Of a stretch of DNA of 64,000 nt, positions 48,901 to 61,041 are shown piece after piece; position 1 is the stretch's first letter; the number at the start of each line of letters is the position of its first letter. The notes below the pieces were generated by a model that was given only the letters and a program-made list of their open reading frames with translations, was not told the DNA's origin and did no database searches. The translations under genes were made by a program, and so were the position numbers. The DNA comes from Synchiropus splendidus (taxonomy: Eukaryota > Chordata > Actinopteri > Syngnathiformes > Callionymidae): contig NC_071347.1 of assembly GCF_027744825.2 (NCBI RefSeq), positions 22,548,001 through 22,612,000 on the forward strand, given 5' to 3'.

Positions 48901-51152
48901 TGGCACTAATGGCTACGCTTGAAATGAGCAGTTAATTTTAAATGTTTGATAGAATTGTGTTTTCCATTGGTGGATGATAAATCTGTTTCCAGCGTCTCCT
49001 TTACTTGAATCAGAATCTGATTCATCGAGATAATAATCGATTGACTGGACAAGAGCTGGAGCAGCAGTGAGACACAGAGTTGTTTACGCTGCGTGGACAT
49101 GCACAGCAGAAGGACCACAGCACTGTGGAAGCTGTTGACTCAGAGCGTGGAAGAAAATAATGAGATGTTTCTGGATGTGTCACCGAGTCCTGGCGGCTCC
49201 CTGGAGGAACATGCTAGTATCAGACGTGTTTCTGTCTGTGGGAGGAGGTGTGAGGGGAGAGGAGTGAGGTTGGAGAGAGGCATCACAATAGCAGGACATG
49301 AAGGAGGAACAGATAGACGTCTGCAGGGGGCATGGTTTTAATGGTTAGCACAGTAAAAGAGCTGCGCGTTCTTCTGTCTTCAGAAGGACCTTGTACTCCC
49401 GCCCTCGCTTTGACTCTCACCCAACCTTCAGTTGACCTTCTTGATCAGCTTCTCTCTGTTTTTAAAAACAGCGGCATCATTTTAGTGATGAAGCTCAGGC
49501 TGTTTTAGGGGAGAAGCACCAGGAACCCAGGCCAGAGAGTGGATAGAAAGTCATATGATACAGAGTTCTCCTCAGGGTTTTCTTCCTGGTGTAGGGGGAC
49601 TGTCTGACAGGCGGTGGGTCAGTGTGTGAGGACACCTTGTATATGTCCTCCTCACATGTCCTACATGGCCTCCTAACAGAAAGATAAAAATCTGTAGGTT
49701 TAGAAGTGAAAAGAGATGAATTATTAATAGCCGTCAGTAAACAGAAATATGAAACAGAAAAGTGACATTTAACTATGTTTTCACCTCAGGCTCACAGCGC
49801 CGGTTGATGGCAGTGAAGCGGCCAAACATGGCCCTGAGACCTCGCTTTGTTCTGAAGGGACCTTAGATTCACACAATAGAAACTCATAACGTTTGTTTCC
49901 TATTCAGCGCTTTAAGGGCCCAAAATACACTCAAATCTGGATTAGCGTGTTGCAACCTCCGCAAGCCTCGGCGCTGCCCAAATTCTAACAGTGTTATTTA
50001 AAGGTGAAGTCTCGGGAGAATTAGCATAGCGCGAGCGAGAGGAGAAACTCCTGTAGAACCAGATTCTGTCTCAGTGTCTGCCCGGACTGGTTCGACCGCT
50101 GGAGCAGGGATCAAAGCAGCAAGTTCTGTGAAGCCGTTAACATCTGCTTAGAATCTTATCAATCAATATAGTGTAAATAATGTTTAAAAAATCAGTCCAT
50201 ACAATCTTTTTTTATCAGTTTTTTAACTCCTGCTCATCATACAGTCGGTGCTAATGGGAACTACACACACAAGGTTTTATTTTATTTTACTCACTCTATT
50301 GTTTTTACTGTTTTTAAATTTGTCTTAGAAAATCTTTTTTTAAAAGTTAAAAGTTTGTTGAAATGGAAATCCTCATTCATATTGTCATTTAGCCTCTTTT
50401 TACTGTAAAACGTGAGAGTGTTATTAAGTACCTGCTGTATTAATCTGACAGTTGTTCGTCCTCTCTTTATTTTTAAAAAGCATCACTCCACAATTGTGCG
50501 TTTTGTTTTTTCTTTCTCTACTTTTGAATAGTTTCAAATTAATGATTTACTATAATATAAGCTCACTTGCATTATAAATGCATTTACAGTTGGTTCTGTT
50601 TTTAAACTATTTTTTTGTTTCTGACCTTTTTTTATTTCAATCAAATAAAAGTATTTTGCATTTCAAGACAGAAAAATAAACTGCAGAAGAAAGAAATATG
50701 GACAGCAAATATAGCACTTTGATTACAGATAAGAATGACCTTCATGGAGGAAACCATTTTCCGATAAATAATCTTGATTCTAAATAAATAAATAATCTTT
50801 TAAACCAGAAAAACAATGTGTCTCAAGTAGTCATGAAAAATGCAAAGAATCAAGCAGTGATGAATGAACATGATCCCGATGAATGTTCTCTGTGGGCCAT
50901 GTTGCGCAGTGTCAGGGCCTCCACTGGCCCGGGAGCCACACACCCCCTGATCAACATGGAGACAGTGTGGCCTCGGGGAGGAACAACCTTGTGTCTTGTT
51001 GCCTGAATTATTTAGCAAGAGGTTCCCATCCCTCGCCCCCAAAATAATGTGATGCTCTCAGCAATAGTTGTGGGGCAATCTCCAGATGTTGTTTGGACCA
51101 AACCAGAGCTCAGATCGAGCGACTTTCATTGTTGACTCTTGTGTGTGTGCAG
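45923..51152 (+). other. pard6a: pard6a intron 1 (5.2 kb)
   Basis: Contains a minus-oriented LINE fragment (48535-48790) and AT-rich stretches (47570-48060, 50150-50820). No other gene is recognised. The frame at 46887-47514 has no known motif. Confidence 0.75.
48535..48790 (-). mobile_element. LINE fragment, minus orientation
   Basis: The complement contains GAGAAGCTCAGTCATCCAGG, AGAGACTCAGAGGAGAACCT and AGAGCTGAGCCAGAAGGC, the same landmarks as other fragments of this fish LINE family. It lies in pard6a intron 1. Confidence 0.58.
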
Positions 51153-51375
51153 TTCGAGGCCGAGTACCGCCGCTTCGCCCTGAAGAGGAACGGTCCGGGG
51201 GGCTTCCAGGACTTCTACCGCCTGCTCCAGAAGATCCACCGCATCCCGGACTTGGATGTGCTGCTGGGCTACGCCGACGACCACGGAGACCTGCTGCCCA
51301 TCAACAATGACGACAACTTCTACAAGGCGGTGTCGTCGGCCAACCCGCTGCTGCGCATCATCATCACCAAGAGAG
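51153..51375 (+). CDS. pard6a: pard6a coding exon 2 (PB1 domain)
   Basis: This 223-nt exon has acceptor TGTGTGTGTGCAG and donor GTGAGA. It encodes residues 32-105 plus one base. It starts [12 protein letters not shown], continues [13 protein letters not shown], and includes the acidic OPCA-like core [20 protein letters not shown], ending [11 protein letters not shown]. This is the body of the PB1 domain that heterodimerises with atypical PKC. The reading frame joins exons 1 and 3 without a stop. The polypyrimidine tract of the acceptor is replaced largely by a TG run. Confidence 0.93.
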
Positions 51376-52635
51376 GTGAGACACCACGTTGTTTCCATAC
51401 ATGCAAATCTCAGCCTCCGACTCGCTGGCTGCTGCGGCTCTGGCTCCGGGCTCAGCTGCTGTTTGGACTCTCCCTCCCGCTCCGCTCCAAAATAACCCTA
51501 TCGGAGCCGCTGGTGCATATTTGAACAGATCAGCTCGGGCTGAAGCAAAGCCGATTGAGATCCAGGCGGTTTCCTCCTGCGGGTCTACGGAGCCGCCGGT
51601 GTGTCGTAATGAGGAAGCCAGTGTTGGAAATGCTGAGCAAAGGTGGCAGGTTTAGACGTTAAGCAGCTCAGAAGGGAGAAACTCTGCACGTATGAAAGCA
51701 AGGATTATATCAAGAGACACATGTTGGAAACACGCGACGTGAACAGAACAGTGGTCCACCTCCGAGACTCCTCGCCGTCATCGTGCTTCTGTACTCGGTC
51801 TGTTCGTTAGTCCAGACTTGTGCGGTGACACTGAACCTTTCTGGGGTTCCTCTGTCTCCATGGTGACAGGAGAACTGGATCCATCGACCCCTGCTCTACT
51901 TTCAACCATACTTTTACCAGGAAGGTGCGGACCGTCCGCTCGGCCTCTGCTGTACTTGAACCAGAGAGTGATGTCATCATAAACGACATGTTCATTCGCA
52001 AGGTTCCTCTTTCTGCAGATAGAAGTTTCACTTTACTCGCTTAAAATGTTCAGTGAAGTTAAACTGCGTCATTGTATGTTTTAATAACAGTTGAAGAACG
52101 AAGTAGTGATGGCAGTAACACAACGTGCACATACGACACAGTACCGATATCCTGACTTGCAAAGGTCAAAGGTCATGGCTTGCACTGTACCCTCACTAGA
52201 CTCCTGAACAAGGTGGCAGGCTAATTAGGGATGACCTTTGACCTTTGCTCATCACGCTCAGCCGTACCGTTCCTGCACTTTGTGTCGCTGCCGCCGCTAC
52301 TTCATCCTTCGGTGGCATTACGCAGGTTTCACACGCGCGTGCTGAGCAAACCGATGGGAGTTTTGACGCTGGTGAGGACAACAGCGTGGTCGGAACATCC
52401 TCACGTCGTGGGGTCGAGCTGGGAGAGCTCAGCCAAATGAAAATGGATAGAGAGTGATGAGAGGGGGGGAGGTACGGAGGGAGGGAGGGGACCCGTGTGT
52501 GTGTGTGTGAGGAGGATAAAAGCCATTAGCCACTCTCTGGGATTATCTGACTCCAAAGACTTCATCAATCATATCAGCTCTGGTTCCTGTTACCTGGTGG
52601 CCGATGTGCTGGACAGACAATAGGAGGGGTGTGTG

Positions 52636-52808
52636 TACTTCATCTGGGTCTTTTGCCGGACCCCACAAGGTTAAACCTGATGAAGACTTCAAAATAATTG
52701 GGTGATTCTAAGTGGGTTCCAGTTTGGTCCAGAGTCCTGCTTCATCTGAGCCATGTGTTCAGGGGGAGAGGCTGGGGAAAGGGTTATGGCCATGAGAGGT
52801 CCCCGCAA
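52636..52808. mobile_element. Copy of the TTGTGGGGACC-end element in pard6a intron 2
   Basis: Has the internal landmarks (AGAGTCCTGCTTCATCTGAG, GAGGCTGGGGAAAGGG) and the right terminus GAGAGGTCCCCGCAA. The left terminus is degraded, so that boundary is approximate. Confidence 0.62.
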
Positions 52809-55800
52809 GGATATATACAAGTGTGTGTGTGGGCAGGGATGTGGCGAGAGCATTACATCATAGCAGTAGTGTTCGGTAAGTGAATTATGTCGACTGGCGC
52901 ATGAACAGTTTGTGTCTCTCCGTCCCTCGTTGCCATGGCAACATTTGTTGATAAAGCAGCGACGGCCATGTTCTTTTAATGGGCATCAATCATGTGTCCG
53001 ACTGACGGAGGCTTCTCTTGTTGTCGTGTGCGTGGGGGAAGTGAAGTTGTTGTCACTGCTTTATGGCGTCATGAGCTTGTGACTCTTCCAGAGAAGCTTG
53101 CAGACTTGTGTGTGTCATGCGATCCAAAGAAATGAGTTGTTTACGTTCTGTATATGGTGGACGTTGTGGTGAATTAGCCTGGAGAGCAAAAGCATCATCG
53201 TGCTATTGGCTACGCTTGCAAAACACCCTGTTGTTGCCAAGATCTGTTTCTCTTTAGGGAGCGAATGATAAGATCAATGTATTCGTCCCAAAGCAAGATC
53301 AAGTCCTGTCTCTCCTCTTGTCCTCCCTGAGTTTGTCTTCTCCTCATGTCCCTCTGATAGACTCATTTCTGATCTAGTCCTTTCCAGTCACTCCCAATAA
53401 GAACCTCAGCATCTTCATCTCTGAGTCTCTGAACATCATGGCAGTGACCTCACCCGTCCTGAGCTGCGCTCTCTTCTTCACCTCCTTCATCTCCATCCAT
53501 CACTCTTAATGATTCTCTCCTTCATCTTCACTCCTTCTCCACCTCCTACGATAACTTAAAATCGCTATATCATCCGTGGAAACGATCTGCATGGACTGTT
53601 GACCATCCAGGGTGCTCCTCCAGCCCTCCTGCAGACTAGGAGAGGCCCCATAAAGATCAGTAGGCAAACAAAATATGACATAAACAGGAAGTGATGTGAG
53701 GTTCTGTGCAGCTTCATGCCAATAAAACTGGTCTGTTTAGCGTCAACATAGGAAGTGTGTTCATTTATTGTTGTATCCATGTGACAAGCTTCAATGAAGT
53801 GAAAAAGTCTGTCTATTTTCAGAAGCATTTCTGCTAAAATCTTGCTCAATATTATTATACACTGAAATATTTCAGGGCTAACTCCAGCGCTGAAACACCC
53901 AGCACACTGCTGTGTAATTTTCCCGGCCATCACTTGCTGTGCTGAGGTCACCCACGTCTCCCTCGCACACCCGCCGCTCGCCAGGTCATTGTGTTGCCAT
54001 GTGACACACGCAGAGCGGTAATCAGAGAAGTGGACCCACGACCTCACAAATGACTTTCCATAAATACTGCCGTCGCAAATAAACACGGAGCGGCAGCAGG
54101 TTTGTGTCTGAGAGAGACAGGGAGGTATTTTTAAACCGAGCCAGCTGTCGGTGGCAAACGCTCCGGCACTGACCCGACACACGGACCAGAGGAGGCTTCA
54201 ATTATTGATGCGTGAAGATGCTCAGAGAGGGAAGGTGTCCTGCCCGGCATCTGGAGGGAAGTCAGCCCCATGCTTCCGCTCTCCGTGAGGAAACTGGAAA
54301 CTGGAATGGTCATAAAAAGTAGTTTCAAGTGGTAACGATGAGAGACACGTATATCATCTGGTGGTAATGTTTCCTTTTTATAGTTCATCATCAGTTTTCA
54401 TATTTTCTTAGCTCAGAAGGGAAAGTGAAAGTGGACCTCTAATGGTCAATAGAAAAACTCTTGTTTGTATGGTCTTCCTGTGCACTCTGGTTTCCTCCTG
54501 TGCACCGTGTGTGAGTGGTTGTCTGTGTATATACCTCTTGTGGAGGGCTGGAGAGCTGTCCAGGGTATCCTGCATCTCTCCTCCCAGGAAGCTGATATAC
54601 AGTTGTCAAAGGGTTGAGAAGGAACCAGACTTGTTGGCCATTATCTTCCCACCAAGCTAAGAAGCTAGGGAGGAGTTGCGATGAATCATTCGTCAGTCTG
54701 AACCATTCGCACCCAGTTCGACGAGCAACAGAAGTCAAACTTGGATGGGATCATGTCAGGGACTCTGAAGGTCGAAGCTATGTAAAACCCAGCACGTCCT
54801 CCCACATCGACACCTTTGAGGGAGTTAAAATTAACTTTCACGTTGACTATCCGATTTGTTAGTCCCTGCCTGTTTGTGTGTGTGGTGGCTAGGAGAGCAG
54901 AGAAGAAAAATAGGCTTGGAAAGTGAAAGTGAACCTTGAAAATGTAGTCTGACTCAGTTTTTTTTGTAGCTTTCGCAGTCAATTCTGCATAAACAGTAGC
55001 TAGTTTTATGGTATTAGCTAGAGTTGTACGATGTTACAGGTCAGTGTATTTTTTTTAGTCGTATTTTTTTTTCCATACATTTTCAATATTTTATCTTAAA
55101 TTACTGTGAAAGACAAATCGTGTGGTCGGAAGTGTGGAGCTTGGAAGGGTTAAGGTTCAAGATCGTGGTCTTGAGACAGCTGAGCGTGGAGTGGCCGAGT
55201 GCGCAGGGTTGAGTTCTGCTCGCTGTTATCAGGGATTTGATCGCAGTGGGGGTTGTTCCTCCTCCAGGCCCGGGCCTGGTTATTGTGTGCGTGGGAGGGA
55301 GGGTCTGCAGATCAGTCGAGGGAAGTTCTCTAGCACAACGCCGCACTTGTACAACTAGAAAAACAAGAGCAGCGTTCCCAAAAATGGAGAGGAAAGTGTG
55401 TAATTGTGAATTATTGATGTGCATGAGGGTGTGAGTCTCTTTGTGTCTGAACACAAGCTCATTGTTCGTGCGCTGGATGTGGCCATATGTCAGCCCCCCC
55501 ACGTTCCAGATGGTGGTCGCCGCAGAGTGAGGTCACGGTTACACACTCGCACGCAGCCAGCGCTCGGCTCTTCTTTCTGACGAGTCATGGGGGGGATTAC
55601 AGCCAAACTTGCTGCAGGGTGGGAGCTCGGGTCGCCGATCAAACCTCTTGATACACAGATATAATCATGGAGATTTGACAGTGCGCAGTGTCGTGTGAGC
55701 TCCACTTTTAAACCTCCTGGGTACTCAGCACACACACACGGGACAGAAGTGCGCCTGCAGAAGGGCTTAAGGAGGTCTCTCTCAGGGCCCAGTGTTGGGT

Positions 55801-57837
55801 CGCCACAAATACTTTTGTCATTCTTTTCAGCAGCCAGTCAAGAAGCAAAGCAAAGTTTTGACTTTTATTGAATTGGTGATAACAGTAGTGAAAACAGTCG
55901 TGTTTAGTCATGACAACTAAACTTCTCTCCAGTCTGCAATGGTCCTCACCCGGTCCATCTCTTCATTTGTCACGTCAGCGAGCCAAATGCTCCACCGTGT
56001 CCCACAACATGAACAATGCAACGTGGATGTTCAACAGTAGGTTTGGATTTCTTCTGAACAAACAACCGTGGGCTAGCATCCAGGCTAACGTTAGCATCCT
56101 CATAGCTCAAACCAAACCAAGTGAGATGATCAGCGCCGATGCAAGAGCTTGCAAAAACTTTGGAGCTGTCATTTCTAAAACGTCTCCAACACTGACTATG
56201 CATGACACAAAACACAGCACGGCAGCCAATGACACGCTGTCTTTACGCGTGACGTCATCAAGTGTTGTCCCAATTCTGAGGGACGTCAGTCACTTCACTT
56301 GGTCGTCAGAGGGCACTTCATAGTGGAGCCCGCTCACAACCAAGTGCTAGTGTTGAGTGTTAGGAATTTGGAACGTGATGGGACAGTTTTCATGTGGTTC
56401 TGTATGTTCCACAGGTGACTACGATCTTAACGTATCAGTGTGACACAGTAAAGTAGAAAATCTCTGACCCCTCCTTTAAGATCCAGTGAGAGAGAGAGAG
56501 AAACTGAAGAGTGCATGCTTCTCCCACACAGTTGCCCCAAAACACTTGCAGACCATGAAAGCCAGGTGCCATTGTCCTCGACGGAACATAACAGAGTGGA
56601 CCCTGGAAGCAACTCTGTGTCGTGGAATAGCGTGAAAGGACTTGATTAAAAGGTTTTCCGTGAAGAGGAAACTGTTTGGTCGGGTGAAGTTATTTCAAGC
56701 TGGTGATTTGCTTGTGGAGATCAGGTGGAGTGTTGTGGGGACCATCATAACAAGTGCATTAATATTCTGCAGGACGTGAACTTCCCCGCTGGGCTGCGCC
56801 AGCGTAATCCCCCGCAACAACAAACACGTGCTCCAGGGCTGCAGCGTCCGAACTGTGCTTGTTGTTGCTCCGCAGTGTTGATTTCAGCCCAGTATTGACG
56901 TTGAACGATGGAATATAATCGGACGGTGAGGAAAAATAAACTGTGGAAGATTCTCATGGCTCCTCTTCAGGACCTGACCACCGGCTGCGCCCTGACAGCC
57001 CGAGCCGCTGGATGACTTTAGACAAAAAGATATAAGGCAGTAAATCTAATTTTCTGCAATAACATGGGGAGGGTTCAGGGAGAGAACAACGCTCTGCTCC
57101 CACTCTCTTTAAGATGAAATGGAATTTTTGTTTAAGCACACAGGTAACTGAACGGTTCATTCATCTGTAGTTTCACCTCGGTGCCTGAAGTCAAGGCCTT
57201 GTTTCTGAAGCCTCCTGCTGTGCCGATCGGACACCGGCTGAAGACTGAAGATTTCTTGTCGTGAGTTTGAGTAGAAAACTGCGTGTGATTGACGTCCCTG
57301 CTCTCCTGCTACGTGTCTGTGTTACACAGGCAGCCGAGGACTCGATTGTTAGACCAGGTGTGTAAGTCTCTGACACGGAGACCAAGATGAAGCTCACCAG
57401 GGTCCTTCCCGGGACGTTTCCTCAGTGTAGCGGGTGTCGATAGCGGAACGGCAAATCGCCTCGCACTCCCTCAGTTGTCCTCCTTAGCATTCTCGCCATC
57501 AAGCCTAGGTGGCGCTGACGTTACGACTCACACCTGACCAAAACGGCAGAAAACTCCCCCTTACAGTGTTGGGACCGCCCATGCTGTTAAAGCACTGTGT
57601 GGAACCCCGCCCTCGATTTAAGAAACACGTGGCTCTAAATTCTGTTAACAGGATTTAGTTTATTCATCTAATGTTTATTTTCGTTGAACAGGCAGGAACA
57701 TATGGCATTTGGCAAGGAAGGAAAAGTGTAGCTAGATCAGATCCTTCTCCAGGAATTAATGTATGTTGGGGTCTTGATCACAAGTGAGGGAAGTGGTTGT
57801 GTAAAGGGTCTTCAGTCAGGGCTCTGCATCATGGTGG

Positions 57838-57998
57838 AGAAAGAGCTGAGCCAAAAGACAAAGCTTACTCCTCTCACCTGTGGTCAGCAGCTCTGGAGTG
57901 ACCCACGGAACAAGAGTGTCTCAGTTTGGACTCTGTTACAGTTGAGCTGAGTCATCCAGGAGAGACGTGGAGGAGGACTCTGCTCCTCAAGACAGTGC
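57838..57998 (+). mobile_element. LINE fragment
   Basis: Contains AGAGCTGAGCCAAAAGACAA, CACCTGTGGTCAGCAGCTCT and GAGTCATCCAGGAGAGACGT, matching the family consensus order (ctcacctatggtcatgagct, then cggtcatccgggaggg as I remember it). It is truncated at both ends. Confidence 0.55.
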
Positions 57999-59607
57999 AG
58001 TCTGATCTGGTCCCAGGTTTTTCTTTCTCAAGCTGCGGGAGCTTTTCTTCTGTCCGTCTCTATCTCCGATTTACGTCAGCGGAATAAAGTGCTGCGGCAC
58101 AGCAGCTTGTCTAAGGAGCTTTTCTTGGTTAATTACACGTCGGGAGCGTTGGTGTTTGTCTCCGGGATATTGGTCCCAGACCAGAGAGCGGATGAGGGAT
58201 TCTGCGTGGAGAATGCAGCAGGTCAGATATGTGTCTCCGGCCGCGCCACAGACTTGAATCCTCCTTCATCTGACTCGATCAAACCTGTGTTTGACTGACG
58301 GAGTTGCCGGCGTGTCTTTGTGCCACCGCCCGCCCGTGCACGCGCACGCGCCCGTGTGTGTGTGTGAGAGAGAGACGAGTGAAAATAAAAGTGTCTTATA
58401 TAAGCAGCTGCTTTTGTCCCCCGTGAAGAGCCTGAGGGGGGAGCTGTTTTGATGTCAGATCTGCTGAGTAGTTATTCAGATGCTCAGTAGCGTTCTGCTG
58501 ACAGCACGGTCCACTCTCCTTAGTGCAGTTCATATTTAAAACCTCCACGTGCCCACGTTCTTCAGATATCCTTACTGTGTCTGTGCCCAATGAAATACTT
58601 AAAAGACTCATTGAAACAACTTATTTGAATGTGTTGTATACATTACATTTTTTATTCATTTTTTAAAATATATATATTAAATATATATATTCTATTTTTT
58701 TCCCTTTTCTTTTTACATATTACAATCATTGTTTCATATTTTTTGGATACCCACTCATTTCTATTTAGTTTTTTTTATTTTCTATTTAGAATTTTTATTA
58801 TCATTGCTTGCATTTTAAAATCTTTCATAACTTTTTTCATGTCTTCGGTCATTCAAATACTCTGAATATGGCCCTCGTATTATCTTAATTTTTTTGTGTT
58901 TTCATCCAGACTTTTTTTTTCTTTTGCAATTTATATGAATTAATTTTATGATGTCAGTATTAATGACAAGCAGAAAGGAAAGATTATACACAATAAAGAG
59001 AAGCTACATCTTTAAAAGTCTTTTTAAGTATTACTACCTTTTCCCTCACACAGGCTGTACTTTGACCGTAGTATTAGGTCAGTGTATTTTTCTTCCACTG
59101 TCTCTTGGCGTCTCCCAGCTTTTGGCCTCATTGTGAAAGAGAAGGACTCGGCGTCCGCTTCTGTTTCTCTTGTGATACAATCTGGCCGATGTTGTGCAGT
59201 TTAGAAATAGAAAGCGCCACAAAGAAAGGACAGAAAAAGGAGCGGTTGCTGGAGCGATGCCCAGAAATGTTCCGGAACAACAACAACGTTGGGCTGAAGC
59301 AGAGCGTCAGCGTGTGGATGCGGTTGTGCTGTCATTGTGGCGTTTCAGCGTCAGACCTTCATCTTGGGTTCTGAATAAACGCCGACCATATGTGAGTAAT
59401 GCTCCGACGGACAACAAGCTGAGATTAAGTGGCGATAGGACGGACTCTGACACATTTACACCCAGCAAATCCACTAAACCTTTAAAGCCGACCCTCCGCA
59501 GAGATGATCCAGTAATCATCCCGAGTCTGGAGAGCCAAACAAAGGGAAGCAATCTGAGGGATTCTAGATTGAGAACAAATCTGTCCGGCCTTAATCTGCC
59601 TCAGTGT

Positions 59608-59800
59608 GGATCGCAGGAGCAGCGCGCTGGAGTGACCAGCCGTCGGTCTGTCGTCCGGAAGACAGAGCTGAGCCAAAAGGCAAAGCTGTAGATGGTGACC
59701 AAAAGAACAAGATGGCTCATCTGAGATCAGAGCTCAGACTGAGACTCCTCCGAGGCCAGGTGAGGTGGCTCTGGGGGGGAGCCCTGGTGCAGCCCGAGGA
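59608..59800 (+). mobile_element. LINE fragment
   Basis: Contains GACAGAGCTGAGCCAAAAGG, GGTGACCAAAAGAACAAGAT and GAGACTCCTCCGAGGCCAGG, again from the same fish LINE. It lies about 500 bp before pard6a exon 3. Confidence 0.55.
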
Positions 59801-60298
59801 AACCTGGGCACAGGCACCTTTAGCTTCCACCCACAGAACGGTCTGCAGTTTGGCGACCCAGAACTGCGACGGTCTGCAGCTGAAATCTGGGGAGGCCGTG
59901 ACTGGGCCCCAGAAGAGGCCTATTTCCGAACCTCATCCGCTGTTCCTCCTCACTTCTCCTTGTGATCTGTGGACTCAGGAGAGACTCAGCGCTTCCCTGT
60001 AGCCACAGCAACGACTGGGTCTCAGCAGCTTTCATGTCAGAGTCAATTATACTTCTGTGGAAGATCTGGAGGCTCAGTTGCGCAAGGCTGAGTGAGGGAG
60101 TGTGGCGCTGTCTGAAGCCCTGCCAGAGAGAGACAGGAACTTGGTGATGGTTTGATCAGCAGCAGGGCCCAGAGGGGCGTGTGCACACCCCCTACCACAG
60201 GTGCCACTGGTCCGTGTGGGTCCTCCAGCTCAGGCGGTGTTGCGCGGGACATGACTGGACCCCAGCAGTGTCTCATGACCTTCCCTCTCTGCCTCCAG

Positions 60299-60588
60299 AG
60301 GACGAGCCGGTGGTGTTCGGCACCAACTCGCTCCAGAGGCGTAAAAAGGGTCTGGGCCTCACCGGGCTGCGCAACACCAGCTCCGGCTCCACCCACTCCA
60401 AGAACAAGCCGGGCCTGATGATCGGGCTGCCGCAGAACTTCCGGCAGATCTCCTCCATCATCGACGTGGACATCCTGCCGGAGACACACCGCCGCGTGCG
60501 TCTGCACAAGCACGGCACGCACAAGCCGCTGGGCTTCTACATCCGGGACGGGGTCAGCGTGCGCGTGACGCCCCAGGGCGTGGAGAAG
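60299..60588 (+). CDS. pard6a: pard6a coding exon 3 (semi-CRIB and start of PDZ)
   Basis: This 290-nt exon follows acceptor CTGCCTCCAG and completes a split Glu codon. It encodes residues 107-202. A basic linker (QRRKK) leads to the semi-CRIB ([20 protein letters not shown]), the segment that, with the PDZ, binds Cdc42-GTP. The first part of the PDZ then follows: RRVRLHKHG, the carboxylate-binding loop PLGFYIRDG, and [11 protein letters not shown]. The exon ends at AAG/GTGGGT in phase 0. The open frame continues across the putative 57-nt intron, so the donor is called because the next 19 codons are absent from all Par6 proteins I know. Confidence 0.88.
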
Positions 60589-60645
60589 GTGGGTCTCCCG
60601 CTGTCGGCGCCTCACCGGCTGGTACTTACGTCCGGGTCTCGGCAG
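60589..60645 (+). other. pard6a: 57-nt stop-free in-frame mini-intron in the PDZ coding region
   Basis: The segment begins GTGGGT and ends CTCGGCAG. A branch-like TACTTAC lies about 17 nt before the acceptor. Family Par6 sequence reads GLEK directly into VPGIF, so these 57 nt are extra. The segment has no stop and is divisible by three, so retention would insert 19 residues (VGLPLS...GSRQ) into the loop between the second and third PDZ strands and give a 427-residue protein. I judge that it is usually spliced out. Confidence 0.7.
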
Positions 60646-60771
60646 GTGCCCGGGGTTTTCATCTCCAGGCTGGTCCGGGGGGGTCTGGCCGAGAGCACGG
60701 GTCTGCTGGGGCTCAACGACGAGATCCTGGAGGTCAACGGCATCGACGTAGCCGGGAAGTCTCTGGATCAG
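60646..60771 (+). CDS. pard6a: pard6a coding exon 4 (central PDZ)
   Basis: This 126-nt, phase 0-0 exon encodes residues 203-244. It reads [20 protein letters not shown] followed by [22 protein letters not shown]. These are the third strand, helix region and the conserved [11 protein letters not shown] core of the Par6 PDZ. The RLVRGG and DEI spellings match Par6A rather than B or G. It is bounded by the 57-nt intron upstream and a 70-nt intron downstream. Confidence 0.88.
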
Positions 60772-60841
60772 GTGAAGCGCCGCACAGCCCACCTCCACCC
60801 CGACATGTTTGGGGACGCTAACGCGACCAATGTTTGCTCAG
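60772..60841 (+). other. pard6a: 70-nt intron in the PDZ coding region
   Basis: Donor CAG/GTGAAG, acceptor TTTGCTCAG/GTG, with a good branch motif GCTAACG about 20 nt before the acceptor. Family sequence joins SLDQ directly to VTDMM, which is what this splice gives. Length 70 is not a multiple of three, so retention shifts the frame. Confidence 0.88.
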
Positions 60842-61041
60842 GTGACGGACATGATGGTGGCCAACAGCCACAACCTCATCGTGACGGTGAAGCCGGCCAA
60901 CCAGAGGAACAACGTGACGCTCCGAGGCGGGAGAGGCACCATCGGGACCTCGGGCTCCGTGGGCTCCGCCGGGTCCGCCGGCTCGGCTCTGTCACACGAC
61001 ACGCCAAGCCCCGCCTCTCAAAGCAACCCCATCACCGCAAG
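60842..61041 (+). CDS. pard6a: pard6a coding exon 5 (end of PDZ, Gly/Ser linker)
   Basis: This 200-nt exon encodes residues 245-310 plus two bases. [20 protein letters not shown] and QRNN close the PDZ domain, matching Par6A/G almost residue for residue. A low-complexity [21 protein letters not shown] linker then follows. It ends at GCAAG/GTGGGA, phase 2. The linker is longer than in human PARD6A. Confidence 0.9.

Larger units (their letters stand above)
51376..60298 (+). other. pard6a: pard6a intron 2 (8.9 kb)
   Basis: Contains an inverted-end element (about 52636-52808), two plus-oriented LINE fragments (57838-57998, 59608-59800), an AT-rich block (58620-58960) and a short TG run (58352-58366). 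No exon of another gene is recognised on either strand. Confidence 0.75.

Noticed and set aside
60043..60798. 251-codon open frame on the minus strand
   Set aside because: It is antisense to GC-rich pard6a exons 3 and 4, whose plus-strand translation is a clear Par6 protein. It is an expected shadow.
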